From Chloroflexota bacterium (GTDB taxonomy: Bacteria; Chloroflexota; UBA6077; FW602-bin22), in NCBI GenBank assembly GCA_004297775.1, contig SCUE01000016.1, forward strand, positions 1-41,665: a stretch of DNA of 41,665 nt. The letters run 5' to 3'. A model generated the notes under the pieces. It did no database searches. It worked only from the letters and a program-made list of their open reading frames with translations, and was not told the origin of the DNA. Within the stretch, counting starts at the first letter, position 1; the number at the start of each line of letters is the position of its first letter. Made by a program: the position numbers and the translations under genes. Shown in pieces: positions 22,939 through 31,531 of this stretch.

Positions 22939-24774
22939 ATGTCGAAAGAGCGCGCCCCGCTCATCGCGATCGCGGCCGCGGTCGTTCTTGTCATCGCGGT
23001 CGCCTGCGCCTCGCTACCGATACCGTTGCCGTTCCAGGCTCAGGCAGTGGCTTCACCGGCCGCCGGTGGCCAGGCCGCGACGGCGAAGCCGGGGGCGCAG
23101 GCTGGCGCCAAGCCCGGTGGTGGCGCCGGTGTCCCGGTTGTGACCACGCCGGCCACGGTCGGCAGGGTCGCAAATATCTTGACGGTGTCTGGCGGTGTCA
23201 CGGCGATTCAGCAGACCAACCTGGTGCCGAAGGCGTCCGGTCGTCTGGAGAAGATTCTGGTCGAGGTCGGCGAGAGCGTGAAGGCCGGCCAGGTACTCGT
23301 CCAACTCGATCGCGGCACGCTCGACTCGACGGTCAAGCAGGCCGAGGCGAATATTCTGAGCGCCCAGGCGCGCGTGACGACCGTGACCGGTCCCCCGCGC
23401 AAGGAAGATGTCACGTCGGCCGAGGCGGCGGTTCAGAGTGCCGAGGCGCGATTGCGCATCGTCAAGCGCGGCGCGCTTCCCTCGGATATGCGCTCGGCGG
23501 AGCAATCGGTCGAAGCCGCCCAGGCCGCCTACAACCGTGCCGTGGCCGATTACGAGAAGCTCTCCAAGCCGTCTGTTGATGAGCTCGCCTCGGCCAAAGC
23601 GCTCGTCGAGCGCACGAAGGCCGCCCTCCAGACTGCTCAGACGAACTACGACAAGGTCGGGTGGCGCTCCGATGTCTCGTCGCGCCCGGAAGCGGCCGCG
23701 CTCCAGATCGCGACCGCCGATTACGAAAGCGCACGCGCGTCGTTGCGCATTCGCGAAAGTCCTCGTTCCGAGGATCTGGCGGCCAGCCTGCAATCGATGA
23801 TGAGCGCGCGCGCCCAATTGGAGGCGACCCAGACGCGCCTCGACCAACTACGCGCGGGTGCGACCAGCGACGACGTTCAGATCGCTGATGCGACCCTAAC
23901 GCAGGCGCGGCAAGCGCTCGGCAAGACCACCACACCGTTCACCGAGAGCGATGTCGCAACCGCGCGAGCGCAGCTCGCTCAAGCGCAAGCCCAGCTCGAG
24001 ATCGCCAAGACGAACGCGCTCGAAGCGACCGTCGTCGCGCCGTACGACGGCGTGATCGTCGCGCGCCCGGTGTCGGAGGGATCGCTCGTCAGCGCGCAGA
24101 CGACCGCGCTCGTTCTGGCGTCGTCGTCGGTCGAAATCGTGCTGAACATCGACGAGGCTCGCGTCGGGCAGGTGCGCGTCGGTCAGGCCGCGTCTCTGAT
24201 CGTGCCGGCCTACCCCGGCAAGGCGTTCCCCGCGAAGGTCGTGTCGATCGCGCCGGCGGCCGATGCGCGCACCCACACGTTCCCCGTTCGCGTCCGTCCC
24301 GATCCGGCCGCGGCCGATCTCCGACCCGGCATGTTCGCCGAGGTTCGTATCGTCACGGCTGAGAAGGAACGCGCGATCGTCGTTCCGCGCGACGCCGTGA
24401 CGCAGCGCGGTGGCAAGCCCGTGCTGTTCGTCGTCCAGGATGGCCGCGTCAAGCAACTGGACGCCGGCAACGGCTTCGGCGATGAAAAGACGATCGAGAT
24501 TCCGACCGGCCTGAACGAGGGCGATCAAGTCGTCATCGCCGGACAGGCGACAGTCAACGACGGCGACGCCGTACGCGTCGATACCGGCCGCGCGCAGGGT
24601 GGCGCCCAGGCTGGCCGACCGGCTGGAGCCGGAGAGAAGCCCGGCGCCGGCGAAGGTCAGAAGCCACAGAACGCCGACACCGCGAAGCCAGCCACCGGCG
24701 ACGGCGTCAAGCCGACCGGCGCGTCCGACAAACAGTTCCGCAAGCCGGACGGCGCCGCGCCGGCCAAGCCGTAA
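22939..24774 (+). CDS. Membrane-fusion (RND adaptor) protein 2
   Basis: 611 residues. An N-terminal hydrophobic segment (about 7-27) is followed by an Ala/Gly/Pro linker. The lipoyl halves are GRLEKILVEVGESVKAGQVLVQL and APYDGVIVARPVSEGSLVS, with beta-barrel NIDEARVGQVRVGQAASLIV and a C-terminal Gly/Lys/Pro-rich tail. As in adaptor 1 the middle holds about six repeats with 'GAxxxDhxxAxxxLxxA' spacing (about 150-350), predicting an extended helical hairpin. GGAAGGAAG precedes the ATG. The RND permease follows after 24 bases, so this is its adaptor. Confidence 0.9.
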   Translation: MSKERAPLIAIAAAVVLVIAVACASLPIPLPFQAQAVASPAAGGQAATAKPGAQAGAKPGGGAGVPVVTTPATVGRVANILTVSGGVTAIQQTNLVPKASGRLEKILVEVGESVKAGQVLVQLDRGTLDSTVKQAEANILSAQARVTTVTGPPRKEDVTSAEAAVQSAEARLRIVKRGALPSDMRSAEQSVEAAQAAYNRAVADYEKLSKPSVDELASAKALVERTKAALQTAQTNYDKVGWRSDVSSRPEAAALQIATADYESARASLRIRESPRSEDLAASLQSMMSARAQLEATQTRLDQLRAGATSDDVQIADATLTQARQALGKTTTPFTESDVATARAQLAQAQAQLEIAKTNALEATVVAPYDGVIVARPVSEGSLVSAQTTALVLASSSVEIVLNIDEARVGQVRVGQAASLIVPAYPGKAFPAKVVSIAPAADARTHTFPVRVRPDPAAADLRPGMFAEVRIVTAEKERAIVVPRDAVTQRGGKPVLFVVQDGRVKQLDAGNGFGDEKTIEIPTGLNEGDQVVIAGQATVNDGDAVRVDTGRAQGGAQAGRPAGAGEKPGAGEGQKPQNADTAKPATGDGVKPTGASDKQFRKPDGAAPAKP

Positions 24775-24798
24775 CCCCGGAAGGACAAGGAGCAGTCA

Positions 24799-27700
24799 AT
24801 GGGGCTCACACGAATCGCGATCACCCGCCCTCTCGCGATGCTGATGTTCATCTGCGCCCTGGTGATCCTGGGCCTGGTCTCGATGTCGCTTATGAAGGTG
24901 GATCGATTACCGAACGTCAGCTTCCCGTTTGTGAGCGTGTCGGTGGGCTACCCTGGCGCATCGCCGCTCGACGTCGAGGCGCTGATCGCGCGCCCGGTCG
25001 AGTCGGCGTTGTCAGGTCTGGCCGGGGTCCAAGGAATCAGCACGACTGCAAGCGAGGGTCGCGCAAACATCAACCTACAGCTCGTCGAAGGCGCCGACGC
25101 GAATCAGACCGCCGTCGACGTCGAGCGCCGGCTGGCCGGCATCCGGGGTCGCCTTCCGACCGACGCGCAGTCGCCGGTGGTCAACCGGGCCGATCCGAAT
25201 TCGTTCCCGATCATGAATATCGCGCTCAGTGGCAATCGGCCGCAGGAGCAGATCTTCGCTCTCACATCCGACATTGTCGCGCCGCGGATCCAGTCAGTCC
25301 TCGGCGTCGCCGAGGTGAACGTCTCCGGCGGCACGCGCTCAGAGATCCAGATTCAGGTCGACTACCAGAAGCTCGAGTCGTACGGCATCTCGCTTCAGGC
25401 GCTGACGACGGCGATCCAACGCGAGAACGTCGGTCAGCCGGTCGGGTCGCTTCCGCAGGGGCGCCAGGTCATTACCCTGCGCTCGCTCGGGCAGTTGCAG
25501 TCGGTCGAAGACATCGCCAATGTCCAGATCACGACCGGCGCAACTCAACTGATCCGAATACGCGATGTCGCGCGCGTCTTCGAGACGAACAAGGAGATCA
25601 CGCGTTACCAGCGGATGAACGGCCAAGACGCCGTCGGCATGTCGATCACCAAGCAATCGGACGCCAATGCGCTTCAGGTCGCGGACGCGATTCGCGTCGC
25701 ACTCGACAGCTTGAAGAGCCTGTTGCCGGCTGACATCGAGGTGCGCGTGACGAACGATACGTCGCGTTTCACGCGCGCCTCGCTGGAAGCGGTCGAGTTC
25801 GACCTCAGCCTGGCGATCTTCATGACCGCGACCGTCCTGATCCTCTTCTTGCACTCGTGGCGAAACGTCTTCATCGTCATCCTGGCGATTCCGACGTCGC
25901 TGATCTCGACGTTTATCGTCATGTACGCGCTCGGCTTCAGCCTGAACATGATCTCGCTGATGGCCCTGGCGCTGATGATCGGTATCCTGGTCGATGACTC
26001 GATCGTCGTCCTGGAGAACATCCATCGGCACATCCGCCTCGGCGAACACCCGAAGGTTGCGGCGCTAACCGGCCGATCCGAGATCGGCCTGGCCGCCATC
26101 GCGATCACGCTCGCCGACGTGGTCGTCTATATGCCGGTCGCGTTCATGCAAGGAAACATCGGCCGGCTCTTCAAGGAGTACGGGATTACGATCGCGGTCG
26201 CGACGCTGTTCTCGCTGTTCATCGGCTTCACGCTGACGCCGATGCTGGCATCGCGCTGGCTCAAGGAGCACGATGACAATCACGGTCGCGGTCTCTGGGG
26301 GCGCTTTATCGTTGGCTGGGAAGCTGGCATGGAGTGGCTTGCCGAAACGTACCGCTCGTCACTCGGATTCGCGCTGACGCACCGTCCGCTCATCGTCGCG
26401 GTCGGCGTCATCGCATTCGCTTCGGCACTTGCGATGGTGCCGCTCAAGTTGATCGGTACCGAATACGCCCCGGCTGAAGATGACGGTAACCTCCGGATCA
26501 GCGTCGCGATGCCAACCGGCTCGACGCTCGCCGCCAACGACGCAGCCGTGCGGCACGTCGAGGCGATCATTCGCGACGGAGTACCGGAACTCGAAGCGAT
26601 GTTCACGAGCGTCAGTGGCGCCGGTGGTGGCGGGTTCGGCGGCGGCGGCTCGAACATCGACGTGCAGTTGGCTGCCAAGGCGCAGCCAATCTGGATTCGT
26701 CCGTGGGATCGTCTTGATTCGATCTTCTCGAATGAAGAGTCGCGACCGGCCCGCGATCGATCCGTCTTCGACATCACGACTGATTTGCGCCGCCGGCTCA
26801 CGGCCGTGCCGGAGGCGAACGCGCAGATCTCGACCAATCAGGCGCTCGGCGGCGGCGGCGGTGGTGGCGGCGGCATCCAGGTCCGCCTCCGTGGCGACGA
26901 CTTCGAGACGTTGCAGCGTCTGACCGTTCAGACGGAGGAAGTCGTCCGCAACACGCCAGGTATCGCCAGCGCTCGTTCGTCGGCGCTCTCCCAGTTGCCC
27001 GAAGTGCGAGCGATCTTCGATCGCGATCGCATGGCCGAACTCGGTGTCACGACGCAGCAAGCCGCGACCACGATGCGCACGGCCATCGCCGGCACCATCG
27101 TCAGCCAGTTGCGCCCCGAAGGCAAGGATCAGATCGACATTACGCTGATCGGCGATCCGCTCGACCGGCTCGATCTCAATCAATTGGCGAATCTGCCGAT
27201 CCAGCCCGCGGTCGGTGGCGCGGCCGCGGCGGCGTCGGTTCGACTCGGCCAGGTCGCGCGGTTCGAGCGCGCTTCTGGGCCAGCCAACATCTCGCGTCAG
27301 GATCGTCAGCGCGTTCTGACGATGAGCGCCACGGTAGCCCAGGGTGCGACGCTCGGCGAGGTCGCGCAAGCCGTGCGCGAGAACGTGTCATCACAGATCG
27401 TCTTCCCGGCCGGATACAGCTACTCGATCGGCGGGCAGGCGGCACAGCTCGACACCGCGATGCAAGCGCTGCTCGGCGCGCTCGGCCTCTCCGTCCTACT
27501 CATCTACATGTTGCTCGTGGCGTTATACGAGTCCTGGCTGCACCCACTCGCGATCATGTTCTCGTTGCCGATTTCGCTCATTGGCGCCTTCAGCGCGCTC
27601 TTCATCACCGGCAACACGTTCAACCTCTTCTCGATGCTCGGCATGATCATGCTCATGGGTCTGGCGGCCAAGAACGCGATCCTGCTGGTCGACTTCACGA

Positions 27701-28029
27701 ACACGCTGCGGGCGCGTGGTATGGAAAGGTTCGAGGCGATTCGCTCGGCTGGTCCGACGCGACTGCGGCCGATTCTGATGACCACCGCGACGATCGTGTT
27801 CGCGATGTGGCCGATGGCGGCCAAGCTCGAAGCCGGCGCCGAGTCGCGCGCGCCGCTGGCGGTCGTCGTCATCGGGGGCGTCATCAGCTCGACGCTGCTA
27901 ACGCTCCTCTTCGTCCCGGTCATGTACTCGTATCTGGACGATCTACAGGCGCTGTTCGGCCGCCGCCGAGTTCGCCATGTCGATCCGATGCCGATACCGA
28001 TGCCGGCGCCCGGGGCGGGAGGCGACTGA
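24799..28029 (+). CDS. RND-family efflux transporter permease (AcrB-type)
   Basis: 1076 residues, normal for HAE-RND pumps. TM1 (IAITRPLAMLMFICALVIL) leads to a large porter domain, then a TM bundle. The proton-relay aspartates are present as Asp399-Asp400 in MIGILVDDSIVVLENIHR. A second porter half follows and the protein ends with TM8-12 (LGMIMLMGLAAKNAILLVDFTN). Two glycine-rich insertions are visible in the second porter half, at about residues 605-617 and 681-691. No outer-membrane channel gene is near, as expected for an envelope without a TolC exit duct. It follows its adaptor with the Shine-Dalgarno AAGGAG. Confidence 0.93.
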   Translation: MGLTRIAITRPLAMLMFICALVILGLVSMSLMKVDRLPNVSFPFVSVSVGYPGASPLDVEALIARPVESALSGLAGVQGISTTASEGRANINLQLVEGADANQTAVDVERRLAGIRGRLPTDAQSPVVNRADPNSFPIMNIALSGNRPQEQIFALTSDIVAPRIQSVLGVAEVNVSGGTRSEIQIQVDYQKLESYGISLQALTTAIQRENVGQPVGSLPQGRQVITLRSLGQLQSVEDIANVQITTGATQLIRIRDVARVFETNKEITRYQRMNGQDAVGMSITKQSDANALQVADAIRVALDSLKSLLPADIEVRVTNDTSRFTRASLEAVEFDLSLAIFMTATVLILFLHSWRNVFIVILAIPTSLISTFIVMYALGFSLNMISLMALALMIGILVDDSIVVLENIHRHIRLGEHPKVAALTGRSEIGLAAIAITLADVVVYMPVAFMQGNIGRLFKEYGITIAVATLFSLFIGFTLTPMLASRWLKEHDDNHGRGLWGRFIVGWEAGMEWLAETYRSSLGFALTHRPLIVAVGVIAFASALAMVPLKLIGTEYAPAEDDGNLRISVAMPTGSTLAANDAAVRHVEAIIRDGVPELEAMFTSVSGAGGGGFGGGGSNIDVQLAAKAQPIWIRPWDRLDSIFSNEESRPARDRSVFDITTDLRRRLTAVPEANAQISTNQALGGGGGGGGGIQVRLRGDDFETLQRLTVQTEEVVRNTPGIASARSSALSQLPEVRAIFDRDRMAELGVTTQQAATTMRTAIAGTIVSQLRPEGKDQIDITLIGDPLDRLDLNQLANLPIQPAVGGAAAAASVRLGQVARFERASGPANISRQDRQRVLTMSATVAQGATLGEVAQAVRENVSSQIVFPAGYSYSIGGQAAQLDTAMQALLGALGLSVLLIYMLLVALYESWLHPLAIMFSLPISLIGAFSALFITGNTFNLFSMLGMIMLMGLAAKNAILLVDFTNTLRARGMERFEAIRSAGPTRLRPILMTTATIVFAMWPMAAKLEAGAESRAPLAVVVIGGVISSTLLTLLFVPVMYSYLDDLQALFGRRRVRHVDPMPIPMPAPGAGGD

Positions 28030-28074
28030 CGGGGACGATACGGCTGTTCGCGACCGTCGGCACGATGCATCGCG

Positions 28075-28080
28075 TACAGT
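28075..28080 (+). promoter_or_regulatory. -10 box at the UPF0175 remnant
   Basis: TACAGT ends 7 bases before ATG 28088, again the spacing of a leaderless start. No Shine-Dalgarno is present. Confidence 0.35.
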
Positions 28081-28087
28081 GATTCGG

Positions 28088-28369
28088 ATGGGCACGCTGA
28101 CTCTGTCGGTCGAGCTGCCGGAGGAGCTTCTCGCGCTCCTGGGCACGGCGGAGAACGCGGCTGCCAAGGCGAAGCAGGTGTTGATTCTCGACCTGCTTCG
28201 CTAGTCTCGAATCAGCCAGGGACACGCCGCGCGCCTTCTGGGTATTAGCCGCTGGGATCTGCTCGAACTCATGGCGAAGCTCATGATCGAGTCGGGTCCA
28301 GAGACAGGTGAGGAGATGCGGCAGGATGCCGATGTGGCACGAGATTCCATTGGAACTCGGCGCGGGTGA
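28088..28369 (+). pseudogene. UPF0175-type antitoxin with in-frame TAG
   Basis: The frame begins MGTLTLSVELPEELLALLG and reaches VLILDLLR, where a TAG stops it (28202-28204). The same frame then continues SRISQGHAARLLGISRWDLL and ELMAKLMIESGPETGEEM to a TGA at 28367-28369. The second part is the helix-turn-helix half expected in UPF0175 proteins. One base change (for example a Glu, Lys or Gln codon to TAG) explains it. Members pair with DUF3368 PIN-like toxins, and a remnant of one follows directly. Confidence 0.8.
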
Positions 28370-28613
28370 GGCGGAAGCGATCGCACTATCGCTCGAACTT
28401 GGTGACGCGCGATTGATTCTCGACGATCGCGTGGCTCGGCGGCGTGCCCGCGCGCTGGGCGTGCCAGTCATGGGGAGCGCAGGAGTTCTACTCGCAGCCA
28501 AGGAACGCGGAGTGCCCACAGCGGTTCGGCCACTGCTTGATGAGCTACGCGCGGCGGGCCTGCACCTGGCCAAGGCGACGCATGCCGCTGTCCTGGAGCT
28601 GGCTGCCGAGTAG
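28308..28613 (+). pseudogene. DUF3368 PIN-like toxin, N-terminal half missing
   Basis: The recognisable part starts at about 28338 (HEIPLELGAGEAEAIALSLE) and runs LILDDRVARRRARALGVPV, GSAGVLLAAKERGVPTAVRP and the closing LDELRAAGLHLA. This is the C-terminal ~90 residues of a DUF3368/COG2405 protein, normally ~160 residues long. The first half with the leading catalytic Asp ('SDTSPL') is absent and is replaced by overlap with the antitoxin frame, so a deletion has joined the two genes. It should be inactive as a nuclease. Confidence 0.75.
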
Positions 28614-28733
28614 GTAATGACAGTATGGCGCGACGCCCGAGTTTACAGAGAGTTAGCGTCATCCCGACGGACGTTTAATCTCCGGTCGCTAGAACTGTTG
28701 CGTACTCGTTGACACCCGGAGGGCACTCGTCGA

Positions 28734-30122
28734 ATGCGAAACCTTGGCTACCTTCTCCTCGGCATCATCGTCGGTATCGGTGTCGTCACCGGAAGCGTGG
28801 TGGCGGCGCAACCAGCAACGTCGGCGCGCATTATGAATGCCGTCGCGGCGCCGGCGCCGGAAGCTCCGGCTGCGTCGACACTCGTGCCGACTGCGATCGC
28901 TGCCCCGATCGCGCCAACCGCCACAGCGGCAGCGCAGCCGACCGCGACACGCCCGGCACTGGTTCCTGCGCCCGTCGCGCCGACCGCGACCGAAACCAGG
29001 CCATCGCCGACGGCGGCCCGACCGATCGCGTCCGGTAATGGCAAACTGTTGGCCGACGAGCAGACGCTGGTCGATCTCTACGAACGCATCTCACCAGCGG
29101 TTGTCGCAATCACAAACCGTCGCGGCGTCCCTGGAAGCGGCCAATTCCCCAGCACCGGCGCGGGCTCCGGAGTCGTCATCGACAAGCTGGGCCACGTCCT
29201 GACGAACAACCACGTCGTGGATGACGCGACGCGACTGGAGGTGACCCTGGCCGACGGCACGAACCTGCCGGCCAAGCTGCTCGGACGCGACCCGGCCAAC
29301 GATCTGGCGATTGTCAAGATCGAGTACGCGGCCGAGAAGCTCACGATCGCGCCGCTGGGCGACTCCGATGCGTTGAAGCCGGGCCAGATGGCGATCGCGA
29401 TCGGCAGCCCATTTGGCCTCGAACGCACGATTACGACTGGCATCATCTCTTCGACCGGGCGCACGCGCTCCAACGAGGGGCGTCGCCCGATTCGCAATAT
29501 GATCCAGACCGACGCGCCGATCAATCCCGGCAACTCGGGTGGTCCACTCCTCAATTCGAACGGCGAGGTCGTCGGCATCAACACCGCGATCGAGAGTCCG
29601 GTCCGTGGTTCGGTCGGCATCGGTTTCGCCGTGCCAATCAATACCGCGCGCCAGGTGATGCCCGAGATGCTCGCCGGTCGGCAGGTGCGCCACCCCTGGC
29701 TCGGGATCACGGGCATGCCAATCACTCCGGCGACGGCACAGGAGCTTGGCATCGATGTGGCCGAGGGCGTCTACGTCAGCGAACTCGTTCCGAATGGTCC
29801 GGCCGCGAAGGGCGGCCTCAAGGCCGGGACGGCTCGCGCTCAGGGCGAGGTCCCGAAGGGCGGCGACGTCATCCTCACAATCGACGGCAACCGGCTGAAT
29901 CGCATCGAGAACATCTCAGTCTATCTCGACACGCGCAAGGTCGGCGATGTCGTCAAGCTGGAGATCCTGCGCGACGGCGCGAAGCGGACGCTCAACGTGA
30001 CTCTCGAAGAATGGCCCGAGGCGCCGCGCACACAGGCGCCGCGACCGAATGCGCCGGAGTTCGATGTGCCTGAGCTCCCTGGTTTCCCGCGGCTACCGGG
30101 TCTACGGATTCCATCGCGATAG
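28734..30122 (+). CDS. htrA: HtrA/DegP-type serine protease with PDZ domain
   Basis: 462 residues. A signal anchor (YLLLGIIVGIGVVTGSVVAA) is followed by a ~70-residue Ala/Pro/Thr linker. The trypsin-like domain has the triad His in LTNNHVVDDA, Asp in ANDLAIVK and Ser in NPGNSGGPL. One PDZ domain follows (about 320-430; WLGITGMPITPATAQEL, GDVILTIDGNRL), then a Pro-rich tail. It degrades or refolds damaged exported proteins outside the membrane. GGAGG lies upstream of ATG 28734. The 120 bases before it hold no other gene; a TAGAAC at 28690 may be the -10. Confidence 0.93.
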   Translation: MRNLGYLLLGIIVGIGVVTGSVVAAQPATSARIMNAVAAPAPEAPAASTLVPTAIAAPIAPTATAAAQPTATRPALVPAPVAPTATETRPSPTAARPIASGNGKLLADEQTLVDLYERISPAVVAITNRRGVPGSGQFPSTGAGSGVVIDKLGHVLTNNHVVDDATRLEVTLADGTNLPAKLLGRDPANDLAIVKIEYAAEKLTIAPLGDSDALKPGQMAIAIGSPFGLERTITTGIISSTGRTRSNEGRRPIRNMIQTDAPINPGNSGGPLLNSNGEVVGINTAIESPVRGSVGIGFAVPINTARQVMPEMLAGRQVRHPWLGITGMPITPATAQELGIDVAEGVYVSELVPNGPAAKGGLKAGTARAQGEVPKGGDVILTIDGNRLNRIENISVYLDTRKVGDVVKLEILRDGAKRTLNVTLEEWPEAPRTQAPRPNAPEFDVPELPGFPRLPGLRIPSR

Positions 30123-30164
30123 TCGTGGCGGTCACCCCTAACGTCGCGACTGAACAAACCTCGG

Positions 30165-30170
30165 TAGAAT
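30165..30170 (+). promoter_or_regulatory. -10 box of the S10-like gene
   Basis: TAGAAT ends 10 bases before ATG 30181, so the gene has its own promoter and a leader of only about 3-4 bases. No -35 is evident. Confidence 0.45.
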
Positions 30171-30180
30171 TGCCGTCGTC

Positions 30181-30480
30181 ATGCCGCGACGATCGAAGAG
30201 CCGGGCGCCGATCGTTCAGCCTACGCGCCGATTGCAGATCGTCCTCCGCTCGGTCGATCACCGCGTCGTCGATCAGGCGTGCCTGCGACTGACTCAGGTC
30301 GCCGAACGGGCCGGCGGCGTCGTCGAGGGCCCGTATCCATTGCCGTCGGCGCCGTCGTCGCACGAGGGCATGCGGACCCACGTTCGGCGCCTGGATCTCG
30401 TTGACCCGGGCGCCGAACTACTGGGAATGCTGCGCGGATTCGACCTGCCGAGCGGCGTCGAGATCGAACTGGCGGGCTAA
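30181..30480 (+). CDS. Ribosomal protein S10 (uS10/NusE) paralogue lacking the ribosome loop
   Basis: 99 residues. Residues 16-55 (RRLQIVLRSVDHRVVDQ through GGVVEGPYPLP) match E. coli S10 residues 4-43, and residues 65-97 (RTHVRRLDLVDP through LPSGVEIEL) match S10 68-100. Between PLP and RTH the window protein has nine residues (SAPSSHEGM) where S10 has twenty-four. The whole extended loop that reaches into the 30S head is gone. A basic 15-residue N-terminal extension is added. It is far from any ribosomal operon, lies after htrA and overlaps the convergent regulator's stop by four bases. It is unlikely to be a structural ribosomal protein; since S10 is also NusE, a role with NusB in antitermination is a reasonable inference. 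Confidence 0.85.
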   Translation: MPRRSKSRAPIVQPTRRLQIVLRSVDHRVVDQACLRLTQVAERAGGVVEGPYPLPSAPSSHEGMRTHVRRLDLVDPGAELLGMLRGFDLPSGVEIELAG

Positions 30481-31235
30481 CTCGCCAGGGCTACGATCTC
30501 ACGCGCCGGATTGGCGGTCGCGTCCATCTCCAACTCGATCAGTCCCTTGCGGATGGCGTACTTAATCAGCTCCGTGCGGCCTCGCACGTTCAGTTTCCGC
30601 ATGATGTGCGCCTTGTGCGCCTCGACCGTCTTGACCGAGAGGCAGAGCTGCTGCGCGATCTGCTGATTGCCGTTGCCGTCGGCGACCAACTGCAGAATCT
30701 CGCGCTCGCGCACCGAGAGCAATTCGCGCGGCGGCGGTGGCGTATCGTCGACGTGGCCATCGGCCAGGCGAATGTAGTTCTGCACCATCTTGTCCGAGAT
30801 GGCCGGCGAGAGGTACGAACCGCCCCGGTGAGCCGCTCGGATCGCGAGCAGGAGCTCCTGCGAGTCGGCATCCTTCAACAGACAACCGGATGCCCCGGCG
30901 CGGAGAAGTTGCAGGATGTACTCGTCGTCCGCGCCGAGCGTCAGGAGCAGGACGCGCGACAGGCGGGCCCGCTTGCGGATCAGCCGTGTGGCCTCGATCC
31001 CGGAGACGATCGGCAGTTGCGTGTCCATCAGCACGATGTCCGGGCGGTACTTCTCGGCCGCCTCGATCGCCGCCTTACCGTCCTCGACTTCGTGAACGAC
31101 GTCGATATCGCCCTCCGCGCTCAGGAGCGTGCGCAGAGCCTGACGGAGAAGCGTGTGGCGATAGGCCAACAGCAGCCTAATACGGGCATTCGGCGCGACC
31201 GGCCGCGGGATGAGTCGAGCAGTTGAAACGGCCAT
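30477..31235 (-). CDS. NarL/LuxR-family response regulator, atypical receiver
   Basis: 252 residues. Receiver at about 18-140: the phospho-acceptor Asp is kept (DIVLMDTQLP), as are Thr (LLLTLGADD) and Lys (GCLLKDAD), but the usual acidic pair at the first strand (LLADDH) reads LLLAYRH. The C-terminal LuxR helix-turn-helix (about 175-235) is intact: LSVREREILQLVADG, NQQIAQQLCLSVKTVEAHKA, IMRKLNVRGRTELIKYA. ATG 31235 is set by AGGGAGGG upstream; TTG 31262 is the alternative. No kinase gene is adjacent. Losing the Mg-binding pair suggests it is controlled without phosphorylation or by another ligand. Confidence 0.9.
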   Translation of the reverse strand: MAVSTARLIPRPVAPNARIRLLLAYRHTLLRQALRTLLSAEGDIDVVHEVEDGKAAIEAAEKYRPDIVLMDTQLPIVSGIEATRLIRKRARLSRVLLLTLGADDEYILQLLRAGASGCLLKDADSQELLLAIRAAHRGGSYLSPAISDKMVQNYIRLADGHVDDTPPPPRELLSVREREILQLVADGNGNQQIAQQLCLSVKTVEAHKAHIMRKLNVRGRTELIKYAIRKGLIELEMDATANPAREIVALAS

Positions 31236-31531
31236 CGGGCGATCCCTCCCTATGGGGTACAACCTATCGAGGGAGTCGCGTTAACTTCAATGAGGGTAAA
31301 CCCTGTCGGGTGACGCATTGGTCCTATCCCGTGACTCCCTCGGTCCCAGGACTTTTGTCCTAAGGGAGTGCATTGGAAGTTAGGGGTACGACCCTCACGC
31401 CGTACGTGGGATACCGGAATTGGCCACGCGTGGCAATGCCGATCATTGTGGTGACGGTCGAACGCGATGGCGTCGGAAGGGATGCCGCGCCGCGCGTATT
31501 GATCGCCAATCGAGACTGGTCGGAGGCTACC
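31236..31531. promoter_or_regulatory. Divergent regulatory region with repeated motifs
   Basis: This region separates the orphan regulator and the small zinc-ribbon gene. It holds GGGGTACAACC (31254-31264) and GGGGTACGACC (31383-31393), a palindrome AGGGTAAACCCT (31293-31304), a stem AGGACTTTTGTCCT (31348-31361) and two copies of GCATTGG (31315, 31370). Such density suggests operators, perhaps for the regulator itself. Confidence 0.4.

Noticed and set aside
28709..28714. TTGACA as -35 of htrA
   Set aside because: It lies only 25 bases before the start codon and next to the Shine-Dalgarno; no -10 could fit.
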